Part shown: positions 19,178-28,599 of the stretch, piece by piece
Layout of the letters: each line of letters opens with the position of its first letter
Position numbering within the stretch: the stretch's first letter is position 1
Source: Actinomyces mediterranea
Lineage (GTDB): Bacteria > Actinomycetota > Actinomycetes > Actinomycetales > Actinomycetaceae
Direction: 5' to 3'
DNA length: 64,000 nucleotides
Assembly: GCF_900155595.1 (NCBI RefSeq)
Contig: NZ_FTPB01000004.1
Location: 682,001-746,000, forward strand
The notes under the pieces: generated by a model
Told to the model about the DNA's origin: nothing
Databases searched by the model: none
What the model saw: the letters and a program-made list of their open reading frames with translations, nothing else
Translations under genes and position numbers: made by a program

Positions 19178-20060
19178 GACTCCCCCTTCGCAGTGCTTCC
19201 ATAAGGGCGTGCGGCAGTGCCGCCGACGAGCCGACTCCGACTCGGATGACACCGCGCCGGTCGAGTATCTCCGCAACCGCCTGAGTGCGGCGGCGGACGG
19301 CCTCGTGGGCCTGGGACGCGAGCGTGCTGTCGCGCAACAGGAAGTCCGGCAGCGGCCCCTCGTCGACGTCGATGACGCGCGTGCCCACCGGCAGATCCGC
19401 CGGATTCATATCCTCCACGCTGATGGCGATAACCTCGTGGCGCGCTCGCAGCCGCTTGAGGAGAGAGTCGGTGGCGGGAGTCGGTTCGGGTTGCATCGCG
19501 TCAGTGATGAGGACGATGAGGGATCTCCTGCGGGTCATGACGAAAGCGCGGTCGAGTAGGCGCGCTACATCGGATCGCGGCGATTCGAGAGTGATGTCCT
19601 CTTCAATGCGCCGCATGATCGTCTCCGCGTGGGCGTTGCCGCTGCGGGCCGTCATATGGCGGACCCTGCTCGCATCACCGGAGACGAGGCCGATCTGGTC
19701 TCCGCGGGCGACGGAGAGCCAGGCGAGCGCCTCGCACGCGGCGAGGGACACTTCTTCTTTCGTCTCCCCCGATGGTGCGAGAGCGCCCATGGACCGGCCG
19801 GTGTCGACGACAAGGATCATCTGAAGATTCGCCGACGCCTCGTATCTTTTGACCACTGGCTTGTCAAAGCGCGCCGTCGTCGCCCAGTCGATGGCATGGA
19901 CATCGTCGCCGGCCTTGTACTCCGCAAGGTCGAGGAACTCCCAGCCCTTGCCCGCGCGTAGCCCCGCATGCTGCCCGTCCATGACGGACAGCAGCTTGCG
20001 CATCACCGGCAGGTGGATTCTGGATGAGAGCGCGTGGAGCTCTCTGGAACGGACGGGCAT
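19167..20060 (-). CDS. DUF58 protein (vWA-like partner of MoxR)
   Basis: The protein has 297 residues with no membrane helix. The DUF58 core motif GWEFLDLAEYKAGDDVHAIDWATTARFDKPVVKRYE is clear. It is followed by a vWA-like fold with ILVVDTGRSMGAL (DxGxS, a variant metal site) and LIVLITDAM. DUF58 proteins are near-constant neighbours of MoxR ATPases and are thought to be remodelling targets or adaptors. It begins six bases after moxR. Confidence 0.9.
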   Translation of the reverse strand: MPVRSRELHALSSRIHLPVMRKLLSVMDGQHAGLRAGKGWEFLDLAEYKAGDDVHAIDWATTARFDKPVVKRYEASANLQMILVVDTGRSMGALAPSGETKEEVSLAACEALAWLSVARGDQIGLVSGDASRVRHMTARSGNAHAETIMRRIEEDITLESPRSDVARLLDRAFVMTRRRSLIVLITDAMQPEPTPATDSLLKRLRARHEVIAISVEDMNPADLPVGTRVIDVDEGPLPDFLLRDSTLASQAHEAVRRRTQAVAEILDRRGVIRVGVGSSAALPHALMEALRRGSRVR

Positions 20061-20066
20061 GGCGGC

Positions 20067-21056
20067 TCAGGGGACGGGCACCGCTGAGAACACGGCGTCA
20101 ATGAGGCCTTCGACGAGCACGTCATCGGCGAGGGCGTCGAAGGTACGGATGATGCGATGGCGCAGGATCGAGTGGCGCAGCTTCTTGATATCTTCGGGGA
20201 TGACGTAGTGGCGCCCGTCCATGAGGGCGACCGCCTGTGAGATATGCATGAGGGCGATACCGCCTCGCGGGGATGCCCCGACCCTCACATGCTTATTCCA
20301 GTCGGGCAGGGGCTTGGGGCCGCCGCCTCGGGAGGTGTTGATGAGGTCGACGATGTACGCCTTGAGGGTCGAATGGACGAAGACCCTCTTCGTCAGCTGC
20401 TGCAGGTCGACGAGGTCATCAATGCTGATGGGTTTGGCGGCGATGGGCGACCGCATGACACCGGAGTCGATTCGTTCGAGGACCTCGAGTTCCTCGCGGG
20501 GCTGCGGGTAGGTGATCACCTGCTTCATGACGAAGCGGTCCATCTGCGCTTCGGGCAGGACGTAGGTGCCCTCTTCCTCGATGGGGTTCTGGGTCGCCAT
20601 CACCATGAATGGCGAGGGCAGGGGGTAGTTGACGCCGCCGATGGTGGTCTGGGCCTCCTGCATGGCTTCGAGCATCGCGGACTGGGTCTTCGCCGACGAG
20701 CGGTTGATCTCGTCGAGGAGGACGAAGTTGGCGTGGACCGGGCCGAGCTGGGTGGTCATCTCCCCCGCCGCCTGGTTCCAGATCTGCATGCCGACGATGT
20801 CATTCGGCATGAGGTCGGGAGTGCACTGGATGCGCCTGAATGAACCGGACACGGATGCTGCGAGTGTCTGTGCGGCGGTAGTCTTGGCCAGGCCGGGCAC
20901 AGATTCGATGAGGATGTGTCCACCGGAGAGGAGCCCCGCGACCAGGCATTCGCGCAGCCCTTCCTGCCCGACGATCTTCGATGAGAAGATCTCGTTGATC
21001 CGGTCGAGTTTGGTGCGCGCTCTGGCGAGCTCGTCCTCGTTGAGGTATTCGGCCAC
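20067..21056 (-). CDS. MoxR-family AAA+ ATPase
   Basis: The protein has 329 residues. Walker A reads ESVPGLAKTTAAQ (GLAKT type of MoxR), Walker B reads FVLLDEINRSSAKTQSAMLEAMQE, and sensor-1 is MVMATQNPIEEEGTYVLPEAQMDRF, all characteristic of the MoxR class. The AAA lid follows, with GASPRGGIALMHISQAVAL. MoxR proteins act as chaperone-like ATPases with vWA proteins, in keeping with the five genes downstream. The GTG at 21056 with GAGGGGAG upstream is preferred to an earlier in-frame start. Confidence 0.93.
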   Translation of the reverse strand: MAEYLNEDELARARTKLDRINEIFSSKIVGQEGLRECLVAGLLSGGHILIESVPGLAKTTAAQTLAASVSGSFRRIQCTPDLMPNDIVGMQIWNQAAGEMTTQLGPVHANFVLLDEINRSSAKTQSAMLEAMQEAQTTIGGVNYPLPSPFMVMATQNPIEEEGTYVLPEAQMDRFVMKQVITYPQPREELEVLERIDSGVMRSPIAAKPISIDDLVDLQQLTKRVFVHSTLKAYIVDLINTSRGGGPKPLPDWNKHVRVGASPRGGIALMHISQAVALMDGRHYVIPEDIKKLRHSILRHRIIRTFDALADDVLVEGLIDAVFSAVPVP

Positions 21057-21275
21057 GTGCCACTCCCCTCGGATGATGGTGGGTTCTCTTCGCCCTGTTG
21101 ACCCCAACAGTGTAACCGCCCGGCACCGACGCATCAGAGTCGGATGATGGACGGACGGGGACTGCTCCCCATGCTGACACCCGAATGAGGGCCATCTGGA
21201 CGACACGGGGATTCACACACCCGAGTGATGGTGATTCCCTATGGTCGACGAGCAGAGTTCGAGCAAGGAGGGACA

Positions 21276-22838
21276 ATGCTTCAACGAGGCCGACGAACGG
21301 ATGGATTGACCAAACGACCGGAGTTGAATGATCCGACGGTCAACGGTTTCAATCCTCTTGCTTCGATCACCACCAATCTTTTCGTCACTTGTATGACAGT
21401 GCTTGGCATTACGCATACAACGTCAATGATTCAAACATTTCCCAAACCGCCAACAGGCGTGACAATCGGATGGAATCTACTGACCGAGTACGCGATCAGT
21501 TCTGAACTCCCACCAGTACTCCTTGGAGCGGAGCGTGGCGTTGCCGCACTTGCAATGACAGTCGCAACCCTCAGTAGTCGCTCATGGCGCGAAGTTCGAG
21601 AATCCTCGGTCAGGGTTATCATCTGGGAGGCAGCATTAGAGACTCGTCTCACGACGATGCTGATATTCCTCGGCATAATATCGGGAATTAATACAACATT
21701 CCTTGCGTTGGCAACATGGCGCAGACAGGACTCTACTTATCTCTTATTCATCCCAATGCTTGCCCTTCATTTCATTATCGCTGCACTCCCCTCAGTGATG
21801 AGAACGAGCGGCGCTTCGCTCGTCCGCACCTACACGCTACAACTCACAGCCCTCGAGAGAAGTGCTGTCACAACTGGCGACCGCGAATTTACTCAGATCG
21901 TCCAGAGTGCAAAGGAGAGCGAAGGAGTCGGCTCCAATACCAGCAGATCGACAAGATTACGTCGACGATCTACCCGCGCGACAACCATGCACACTCGACA
22001 CCGACGCAATCGCAGCCTTCCATGGTTCGTCATTCCAACAACCAGCGGCATTCTGCTCTTATTGACCGGTGCCATATTGAGAAACGTATGGCTACCCTTC
22101 GGAAACTCACTCATCGGCATCAGTCTTAGCTGTTTTACATTACTATTTCTTCTACCAATAGCAAGTGGAATATTTACAACTGATCACCGCTTTCAAAGAG
22201 TTATTGGATCAAACATCTTAATATATATCGCCTTCATTGAGGCAACAATGGGATTCTATAGTTGCAGAACCACACAGTGGACTGTATTGACATGAATCTG
22301 CGCAATACTCGTCTTGATCATTCCGCCAATAATGGCTTTAAGTGGCAACCGGAAGTTCTGGTCGTCAAAGCCCTTCGTCGGCATTCGAAACAGCAAAGTA
22401 CAGCAAGTGTTTACGACCGCCACCGAATACCGCAGGAGAATCCTCGCATTCGACACCGACAGCGGAAACAACGGCGAAGCTCTTCTCAAGCGTCTGCATG
22501 CAGAACTCCTCGCAGGGCAAACCAAGGATTCTGCTATTGCGATGGTCATCGCCAGGATCGACCAATCCTCATCCGGAGTCGCAGCATACGACACCACCTC
22601 GTCGGGAATGCGCGAAAAAGCCCCTTTCCGCCCGCTATCTGAGCCGCACAATCGTCTCCCAGCGGACATCGCACATGTAGCGATACAGATGCCTGAAAGC
22701 CCCGAAGACAATGACGCTCATCGCCCGCCCGTCAGTACACGTCGAGCGGCATCACTGCTACTCGGATCAGCAGGGCTTGCCGCGACTCTGATCGGCGGAG
22801 TTATCGCAGTTCATCGACGCAATCGCCCTTCCACCTGA
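21276..22838 (+). pseudogene. Membrane protein gene interrupted by one in-frame TGA
   Basis: Codons 1-339 from the ATG at 21276 (ribosome site AAGGAGGG) end at a TGA at 22293-22295. The same frame then continues uninterrupted to 22838. The residues just after the stop, ICAILVLIIPPIMAL, form a membrane helix that fits the pattern of the preceding helices. A single TGG-to-TGA change would explain this, and the intact product would be about 520 residues. Six or seven hydrophobic helices, a basic cytoplasmic stretch near residues 220-250 and a C-terminal helix are visible. No family is recognised. Base composition is clearly AT-richer than the flanks, suggesting acquired DNA. Readthrough or a sequencing error are alternatives. 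Confidence 0.65.
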
Positions 22839-22933
22839 CCTGTTGCTCTCACCGGGGCAGTGCTCCTGCCCGCCCGACGGGCAGCGCACGGGAAAGGAAC
22901 AGAAGCCACGGCTCCGCCAGGGGCACCGACACG

Positions 22934-22974
22934 CAAAAAGGCCGCTGGCCGACCCCTCAGGGCCGACCAGCGGC
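22934..22974 (-). terminator. Rho-independent terminator of pckG
   Basis: On the minus strand, a 15-bp imperfect stem (GCCGCTGGTCGGCCC paired with its near-complement) is followed directly by TTTTT, 37 bases after the pckG stop codon. Confidence 0.8.
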
Positions 22975-23010
22975 ATGCCACTGCGAGCAGTGCACTAGGA
23001 ACGGGAATGC

Positions 23011-24846
23011 TCAGCCGCGGGCTGCTGCGATGCGCTCACGGAACTTCGCGAGCTGCTCAGTGATGGCCGCGGGGAGCTTGTCGCCGAACTGGGCGAAGTA
23101 CTCCTCGGTGCCATCCATTTCAGCGGTCCAGGCATCGAGATCGATCTCGAAGAGCTTGGCCCACACAGCCTCGTCAATGTCGAGACCATCGAGGTTGAAG
23201 TCCTCGAACTTCGGGTAGCGGCCGGTGACGCCGTCAATCGCCTCGACCTCGCCCGCCGCGCGGCGAACGATCCAGTCGAGGACGCGCGAGTTGTCGCCGT
23301 AGCCCGGCCACATGAACTTGCCGTTCTCATCCTTGCGGAACCAGTTCACCTGGTAGACCTTCGGGAACTTGTCGCCGAGCTCGGCTTGCATCTCGAGCCA
23401 GTGGCCCCAGTAGTCGGCCATGTGGTAGCCGCAGAAGGGGAGCATGGCGAAGGGATCGTGGCGCAGCGAACCGGCCTTGACGTCGGTCGCGGCGGCAGTG
23501 ACCTCAGAGGCGACCGAAGCGCCGATGAACACGCCGTGAGCGGCCTCGTACTGCTCGGCGACGAGCGGCACGTTCGTGGCGCGGCGTCCACCGAAGAGGA
23601 TCGCGTCGACCGCGACACCCTGGGGAGCCTCCCAGTCGGGGCAGATGATCGGGCACTGCGACGCCGGGACAGTGAAGCGGGAGTTCGGGTGAGCCGCCTT
23701 CTCGCCGGACTCGGGGGTCCAGTCCTTGCCGAGCCAGTCGATAAGGTGAGCCGGAACCTCCCCGTCGATGCCTTCCCACCACACGTCACCATCGTCGGTC
23801 AGGGCGACGTTGGTGAAGATGGAGTTGGCGCGCATGGTGTCCATGGCCATCGGGTTGGTGTCGTAGGAGGTGCCGGGGGCGACGCCGAAGAAGCCGGCCT
23901 CGGGGTTGATCGCGTAGAGGCGACCATCGGGGCCCGGGCGCATCCAGGCGATATCGTCGCCAACGGTCTCGACGTTGTAGCCGGGGATCGTCGGCTGGAG
24001 CATCGCGAGGTTCGTCTTGCCACAGGCCGAGGGGAAGGCAGCGGTCACGTGGAACTGCTGGCCGGTCTCCTCGCGGGTCAGGCGCAGGATGAGCATGTGC
24101 TCAGCCATCCAGCCGTCACGACGAGCCATGGTCGAGGCGATGCGCAGCGCGAAGCACTTCTTACCCAGGAGGGCGTTGCCGCCGTAACCGGAGCCGAAGG
24201 ACCAGATCTCATTGGTCTCGGGGAAGTGGGTGATGTACTTCTCGTCGTTGCAGGGCCAGTTGTCGTCGACGGCGCCCTCAGCGAGCGGAACGCCGACGGA
24301 GTGGACGGCGGGAACCCACGGCTTGCCCTCGGCAATGAGGTCCATGGCAGCAGTACCCATGCGGGTCATGATGCGCATGTTGCACACGACGTAGGGGGAG
24401 TCGGTGATCTCAACGCCGAGCTGGGAGATCGGGCCGCCCAGCGGGCCCATGGAGAAGGGGATCACGTAGAGGGTGCGACCAACCATGGAGCCGGCGAACT
24501 TCTCCTTGAGGATCGCCTTCATCTCCTTCGGATCGGCCCAGTGGTTCGTCGGACCGGCATCTTCTTCCTTCTCGGAGCAGATGAAGGTGCGGGACTCAAC
24601 GCGCGCGACATCGGACGGCTTGGAGCGGGCGAGGAAGGAGTTCGGGCGCTTCTCCTCGTTGAGCTTGGTAAACATGCCGGTCTCAACCATGAGAGCGGTG
24701 AGACGATCCCACTCTTCCTGCGAGCCATCGCAGAACTCAATGGCATCAGGCGTCGTCAGCGCTGCGATCTCAGCCACCCATGCGAGGACGTCTTCGGGAG
24801 CGTTGGCGGGCGCAGCTGCGCGCACATCCTGTTCAGTCACGGACAT
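23011..24846 (-). CDS. pckG: Phosphoenolpyruvate carboxykinase (GTP)
   Basis: The protein has 611 residues, the usual length of the GTP-dependent enzyme. It interconverts oxaloacetate and PEP with GTP/GDP at the entry to gluconeogenesis. The P-loop [14 protein letters not shown] carries the reactive Cys of this class. [32 protein letters not shown] and the C-terminal [26 protein letters not shown] are diagnostic. AGGAGG precedes the ATG. A CRP-like palindrome lies in the divergent promoter region shared with the phosphate uptake genes. Confidence 0.97.
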   Translation of the reverse strand: MSVTEQDVRAAAPANAPEDVLAWVAEIAALTTPDAIEFCDGSQEEWDRLTALMVETGMFTKLNEEKRPNSFLARSKPSDVARVESRTFICSEKEEDAGPTNHWADPKEMKAILKEKFAGSMVGRTLYVIPFSMGPLGGPISQLGVEITDSPYVVCNMRIMTRMGTAAMDLIAEGKPWVPAVHSVGVPLAEGAVDDNWPCNDEKYITHFPETNEIWSFGSGYGGNALLGKKCFALRIASTMARRDGWMAEHMLILRLTREETGQQFHVTAAFPSACGKTNLAMLQPTIPGYNVETVGDDIAWMRPGPDGRLYAINPEAGFFGVAPGTSYDTNPMAMDTMRANSIFTNVALTDDGDVWWEGIDGEVPAHLIDWLGKDWTPESGEKAAHPNSRFTVPASQCPIICPDWEAPQGVAVDAILFGGRRATNVPLVAEQYEAAHGVFIGASVASEVTAAATDVKAGSLRHDPFAMLPFCGYHMADYWGHWLEMQAELGDKFPKVYQVNWFRKDENGKFMWPGYGDNSRVLDWIVRRAAGEVEAIDGVTGRYPKFEDFNLDGLDIDEAVWAKLFEIDLDAWTAEMDGTEEYFAQFGDKLPAAITEQLAKFRERIAAARG

Positions 24847-24958
24847 TTTGCCTCCTGAGGCACTCGGTATTTCGGGGCGCGGTCACGCCCTTGATCTACG
24901 CGATCAATCATCGCTGATAACCGTGGATTGCGCGCGGGCGATTAGTCCCGTGGACACG

Positions 24959-24974
24959 TGTGCAACAGTTCACA
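24959..24974. promoter_or_regulatory. CRP/GlxR-like binding site
   Basis: The sequence TGTGC-AACAGT-TCACA matches the CRP-family consensus TGTGA-N6-TCACA at nine of ten half-site bases. It lies between the divergent pckG and DUF47-pit transcription units. Catabolite-type control of pckG would be sensible but is inferred. Confidence 0.4.
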
Positions 24975-25054
24975 TGTCGTGTGGGTATACACACGCGTCA
25001 TTCCCCCCGAGTCTTATCGCGATGCGGAAGTGGACGCGGCGCCGGTTTTATGCC

Positions 25055-25075
25055 CTAGTCTGTAAGCGCGACTAG
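25055..25075. promoter_or_regulatory. Inverted repeat before the DUF47-pit operon
   Basis: CTAGTC and GACTAG form a perfect 6-bp inverted repeat with a 9-base spacer, ending 30 bases before the DUF47 start. It could be an operator, but no regulator is identified. Confidence 0.3.
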
Positions 25076-25105
25076 TCCGCACCTCATCATCTCAGGAGGA
25101 AAATC

Positions 25106-25738
25106 GTGGGACTCCGCAAGGCCTCGTCTGGCCCGTCCTTCTTCGACCTGTTCACCGATCAGGCCACCAACCTGGTCACCGGGGCTCAGCTTCTCGCCTC
25201 GATCCTCACCGCATCTCCTCAGGAGTGCGTCGCGCTGCGCGATCAACTCCACGAGGTTGAGCACTCGGCCGATGAGATCAACCATCACATCGCCCGGCTC
25301 GTCAATCAGACCTTCGTCACGCCCTTCGATCGTGAAGATCTCGGCCGCCTGTCCTCGTGCCTCGACGACTGCATGGACCTCATCGACGAGGCCGGCGACC
25401 TCTACGTCATGTACGGGCTCGAAAACATCCCAGGCCCGACCGCATCCCTCATCGCCGAGCAGGCGGACATCCTCACGCGCTGCGCCGTTCAGACGGCGAC
25501 GAATATGCCGTCGTTGAAGTCTCCTCTCGACATGCGCGAATACTGGGTGGAGATCAACAGCCTCGAGAACGAGGGCGACCTCACCTACCGCCGCGCGCTG
25601 ACCGCGCTTTTCGATTCCGGGCTCGATCCGATCACGATCATCAAGCTCAAGGATCTCGTCGAGGTTCTGGAGAAAGCATCGGACGCCTTCGAAGATCTTG
25701 CGAATACGATCGAAATGATCGCGGTGAAGGAGTCTTGA
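25106..25738 (+). CDS. DUF47 (PhoU-like) regulator of the Pit phosphate transporter
   Basis: The protein has 210 residues and is all-helical and cytosolic. DUF47 motifs include FFDLFTDQATNLVTGAQLL, VEHSADEINHHIARLVNQTFVTPFDREDL and LKDLVEVLEKASDAFEDLANTIE. The acidic clusters resemble the metal-binding E/DxxxD sites of PhoU. Such proteins are encoded directly upstream of Pit transporters and are thought to tune their activity. The GTG start has AGGAGG upstream. The stop is four bases before pit. Confidence 0.92.
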   Translation: MGLRKASSGPSFFDLFTDQATNLVTGAQLLASILTASPQECVALRDQLHEVEHSADEINHHIARLVNQTFVTPFDREDLGRLSSCLDDCMDLIDEAGDLYVMYGLENIPGPTASLIAEQADILTRCAVQTATNMPSLKSPLDMREYWVEINSLENEGDLTYRRALTALFDSGLDPITIIKLKDLVEVLEKASDAFEDLANTIEMIAVKES

Positions 25739-25742
25739 GGCC

Positions 25743-26804
25743 GTGGATCTCAATCTGATCCTCGTCGTCCTGGTCATCGTCATCGCACTGGGATTCGACT
25801 ACACGAACGGCTTCCACGACGCAGCGAATGCGATCGCCACGTCCGTATCCACGAGGGCGTTGACGCCGAGAGCCGCACTGTTCATGGCGGCCGTCATGAA
25901 CATCGTGGGCGCGCTGTTGGGCACCGAGGTCGCCAAAACGATCGGTGAGGGGATCATCGACATCTCCCACTATTCACTGTCGACCGATGTCTCCATGCAG
26001 CGCGAGGGCCTCGTCATCGTTCTCGCCGCGCTCATCGGCGCCGTCGTCTGGAACCTCATCACATGGTGGTTCGGACTCCCCTCGTCGTCATCGCACGCTC
26101 TGATCGGCGGCCTCGTAGGCGCGGGCCTGGCCTCTGCGACTGCGGTGAAGTGGGGCGGGATCCTGTCTCACGTCATCATCCCGATGTTCGCCTCACCCTT
26201 TGTGGGCTTCTTCCTCGGCTACCTGCTGATGAAGGTGCTGCTCAAACTCGTCCAAAACCTCCCTTACCATCCGACGATGCGCCGCTTCCGCATCCTCCAG
26301 ACCCTCTCCGCTGGTGCAATGGCACTCGGACATGGATTGCAGGACGCGCAGAAGACAATGGGCGTCATCGTCATGGCACTGGTCGCGGGCGGCTACGGCG
26401 AGCACCATGCCATCTTCGATCCGGTGACGGGCGACATGCAGATCCCCCTGTGGGTCAAGATCGCCGCCGCCGCCGCGATTTCACTCGGTACGTATTCGGG
26501 CGGCTGGCGCATCATGCGCACCCTCGGCCGCAAGATCATCGACCTGGATCCCGCACGCGGCTTCATGGCCGAGAGCGTGTCCGCGATCGTGCTGTATCTG
26601 TCGGCGTATGTCCTCCATGCACCGATTTCAACGACTCACACCATCACCTCCGCGATTCTCGGGGTCGGCGCGACCAAGCGCTTCTCAGCGGTGCGCTGGG
26701 GAGTCGCCGGCAATATCGTCGGCGGTTGGTTCCTGACCATCCCCGCAGCTGCGGCGGTCGCGGCGGTGGTCTTCTGGATCACCGGCTTCATCGTGGGAGT
26801 CTGA
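25743..26804 (+). CDS. pit: Low-affinity inorganic phosphate transporter (Pit family)
   Basis: The protein has 353 residues with about ten membrane helices. The PiT signature appears twice, as expected for the duplicated fold: GFDYTNGFHDAANAIATSVSTRAL at the N terminus and APISTTHTITSAILGVGATKRFSAVRW near the C terminus. LPSSSSHALIGGLVGAG is also typical. It imports metal-phosphate with protons. GTG start, four bases after the DUF47 gene, so almost certainly co-transcribed. Confidence 0.93.
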   Translation: MDLNLILVVLVIVIALGFDYTNGFHDAANAIATSVSTRALTPRAALFMAAVMNIVGALLGTEVAKTIGEGIIDISHYSLSTDVSMQREGLVIVLAALIGAVVWNLITWWFGLPSSSSHALIGGLVGAGLASATAVKWGGILSHVIIPMFASPFVGFFLGYLLMKVLLKLVQNLPYHPTMRRFRILQTLSAGAMALGHGLQDAQKTMGVIVMALVAGGYGEHHAIFDPVTGDMQIPLWVKIAAAAAISLGTYSGGWRIMRTLGRKIIDLDPARGFMAESVSAIVLYLSAYVLHAPISTTHTITSAILGVGATKRFSAVRWGVAGNIVGGWFLTIPAAAAVAAVVFWITGFIVGV

Positions 26805-26806
26805 TC

Positions 26807-27277
26807 GTGGGCTCGTCTCACGCCGATCAACGGGGTCTGTCCGCCCGCGCCATGAGCGCGAGCGGCGTCCTCGTCGGAGCGTGCGCCCTGGCGTTGTCGG
26901 GATGCACCCCGTCATCCGTCATGAATCTCTCCGTCGGCGATTGCATGCAGCTGCCAACGGATTCGACTGCGGTCACCATCGACCGCTCATCGTGCACCTC
27001 CCCCCACCAGGCGGAGGTCGCGGCCGTCATCAATGTTCAATCGGATGCGGACGCCGCTTTCCCCGGGAATGCGGCGCTCAATTCGCAGGCGGAGACAGCT
27101 TGCGTCGAGTCTTTCGAGGATTACGTGGGCGCAGCCTACGTGTCCTCCTCGTTGGATGTCACGTGGCTGACTCCAACAGCGGAATCGTGGCAGCGGGGCG
27201 ACCGTTCGATCGTGTGCCTCGTTCACGCGATGGGATCGGCTGAGCTGACCGCCTCGGTCAAGGGCTCCGGGCTCTGA
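26807..27277 (+). CDS. Lipoprotein with septum-formation-type domain
   Basis: The protein has about 156 residues. A signal peptide ends in the lipobox ALSGC (about residue 27). The mature part starts NLSVGDCMQL and contains SSCTSPHQAEVAAVI, the paired-Cys and PHxxEV pattern of the actinobacterial septum-formation (PF13845-like) domain. The GTG start lies two bases after the pit stop codon. A connection with phosphate uptake is not obvious. Confidence 0.7.
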   Translation: MGSSHADQRGLSARAMSASGVLVGACALALSGCTPSSVMNLSVGDCMQLPTDSTAVTIDRSSCTSPHQAEVAAVINVQSDADAAFPGNAALNSQAETACVESFEDYVGAAYVSSSLDVTWLTPTAESWQRGDRSIVCLVHAMGSAELTASVKGSGL

Positions 27278-27298
27278 TCTCCTGTGTACGGCCCACGT

Positions 27299-28366
27299 TC
27301 AGGAGGGGACGCCGAAGACTTCCTTCGTCCTTGTCCCATGGCGTTCGATCCCGATGACTGAGGGCGAGGCCGATGTGTGGACGACGTGCGCGATCAGCAG
27401 GTCCGTGGTGCCCAGCCAGGGGCTCGACGAGGGGAAGAGCCTGGTGAGAGTCGACGGCGCCGCATCGCGCAGTGGCTGCAGGAGGAGCGGGATCGTGGGG
27501 CGGTGGACGCAGATCGCCGTCGGCCCGGAGGCTTGGGCGACCAGGCCGCTCATGACTCGGGAGGCCGCTTCCGGATTCGCCTTCGTGGCATCCTCGGTGA
27601 GGTCGTCCTCGTAGAGGATCGGTGCGTCGGAGAGACCCGCCCATGGTGCGAGAGTCTGGCGGCACCTCGTCCACGGCGAGGAGACCGCCGATTCGATGCC
27701 GAATGCGGAAAGGATGTCGATGAGGTCGAGGCTCTGGCGCGCTCCGAGGCGCGTGAGGGGGCGCCTCGCCTCCCCGCCGAACCAGGAGGATCGGGACATC
27801 GCCTTCGCATGGCGGACGACGGCGAGCGTGGTCGTCACGAGGAGCCCATCGCGGGCTCGGGTCACCACTTCGGACAGCAGACGACGATCGCCTCTGCGCG
27901 TCAGCATCTGTTCGGCCCGGGAGGGCTTGGCCCACCTGGTGAGGTCGATTTCAGCGGTGGGCGCGGTGTGGACGGGAAGCCTGGTTCGCTCGACGGCGCC
28001 CCCCGATGAACGAGGATCGGATGAGACGAGGGTGCCGATCCAGTAGTAGACCTCTTTCGTCTGCCCGGATCCGAGACGATAGCGCTGCGTCGTCAGCGGC
28101 GCCCCGAGGACGACGACCAGCCCCGTCTCCTCCTCCACTTCACGGACTGCTGCGTTGACGATCGACTCACTGCGCTCGGCCTTGCCCTTGGGCCATGACC
28201 AGTCCCTGTATCGGGGCCGGTGCACCATGAGGACTTCAATGTCATGGGGGTCGATGGATTCGCCCGGGATGGGGGTGCGCTCGGGATCCGTGAATCGCCA
28301 CACCACCGCGCCCGCTGCGCGCACGAGGCGCGAAGGAATCGGAGCTGGACGGATGAGACGCGGCAC
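27299..28366 (-). CDS. NUDIX hydrolase fused to histidine phosphatase (MutT1-like)
   Basis: The protein has 355 residues. The N-terminal domain has a full Nudix box, from GKAERSESIV to REVEEETGL (GX5EX7REUXEEXGU). The C-terminal half is a phosphoglycerate-mutase-type phosphatase, starting with LAVVRHAKAM (RHG-like catalytic His) and with a second His in TAICVHRP. This two-domain layout matches mycobacterial MutT1, which hydrolyses 8-oxo-dGTP and diadenosine polyphosphates. The start is a GTG with TAGGCT six bases upstream, probably leaderless. Confidence 0.88.
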   Translation of the reverse strand: MPRLIRPAPIPSRLVRAAGAVVWRFTDPERTPIPGESIDPHDIEVLMVHRPRYRDWSWPKGKAERSESIVNAAVREVEEETGLVVVLGAPLTTQRYRLGSGQTKEVYYWIGTLVSSDPRSSGGAVERTRLPVHTAPTAEIDLTRWAKPSRAEQMLTRRGDRRLLSEVVTRARDGLLVTTTLAVVRHAKAMSRSSWFGGEARRPLTRLGARQSLDLIDILSAFGIESAVSSPWTRCRQTLAPWAGLSDAPILYEDDLTEDATKANPEAASRVMSGLVAQASGPTAICVHRPTIPLLLQPLRDAAPSTLTRLFPSSSPWLGTTDLLIAHVVHTSASPSVIGIERHGTRTKEVFGVPS

Positions 28367-28495
28367 CCTCCAAGCCTACCGGCACCGACGCCCCCGCGCG
28401 TGTCGGCGGACCAGGGATGGCGTTTGACCGCATTCAATCCGATGATTCGCCGTTGTTCATGCCCGCGGACGACGCTGGCGCGTTATCATTGATTC

Positions 28496-28575
28496 TGACT
28501 GATTCTCAGTAAGTTCCGACTCGTTAGCGGAACTGAATGCTCCACCGGGCCACTCGATTGAGTGGCCCGGTTTTC
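28496..28575 (+). ncRNA. tracrRNA of the type II-C CRISPR system
   Basis: The first 15 bases (TGACTGATTCTCAGT) match the end of the CRISPR repeat at 13 of 15 positions. The two differences are C-to-T and keep G-U pairs with crRNA. Next come AAGTTCC...GGAAC (stem), GAATGCTCC, and a perfect 12-bp stem ACCGGGCCACTC/GAGTGGCCCGGT with a GATT loop and TTTT, a Rho-independent terminator. The order and several words (CAGTAAG, CTCGTT, TGCTCC) match the published Corynebacterium diphtheriae Cas9 tracrRNA as I remember it. TATCAT at 28484-28489 fits as -10 box, placing the start at the anti-repeat. The gene lies 24 bases before cas9 on the same strand. Confidence 0.88.
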
Positions 28576-28599
28576 GCCCAAATGTCCGAGTAATGCGCC

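Noticed and set aside
23386-24858. 490-codon open frame opposite pckG
   Set aside because: It is a mirror of the pckG coding frame. The protein is low-complexity, and pckG is unambiguous.
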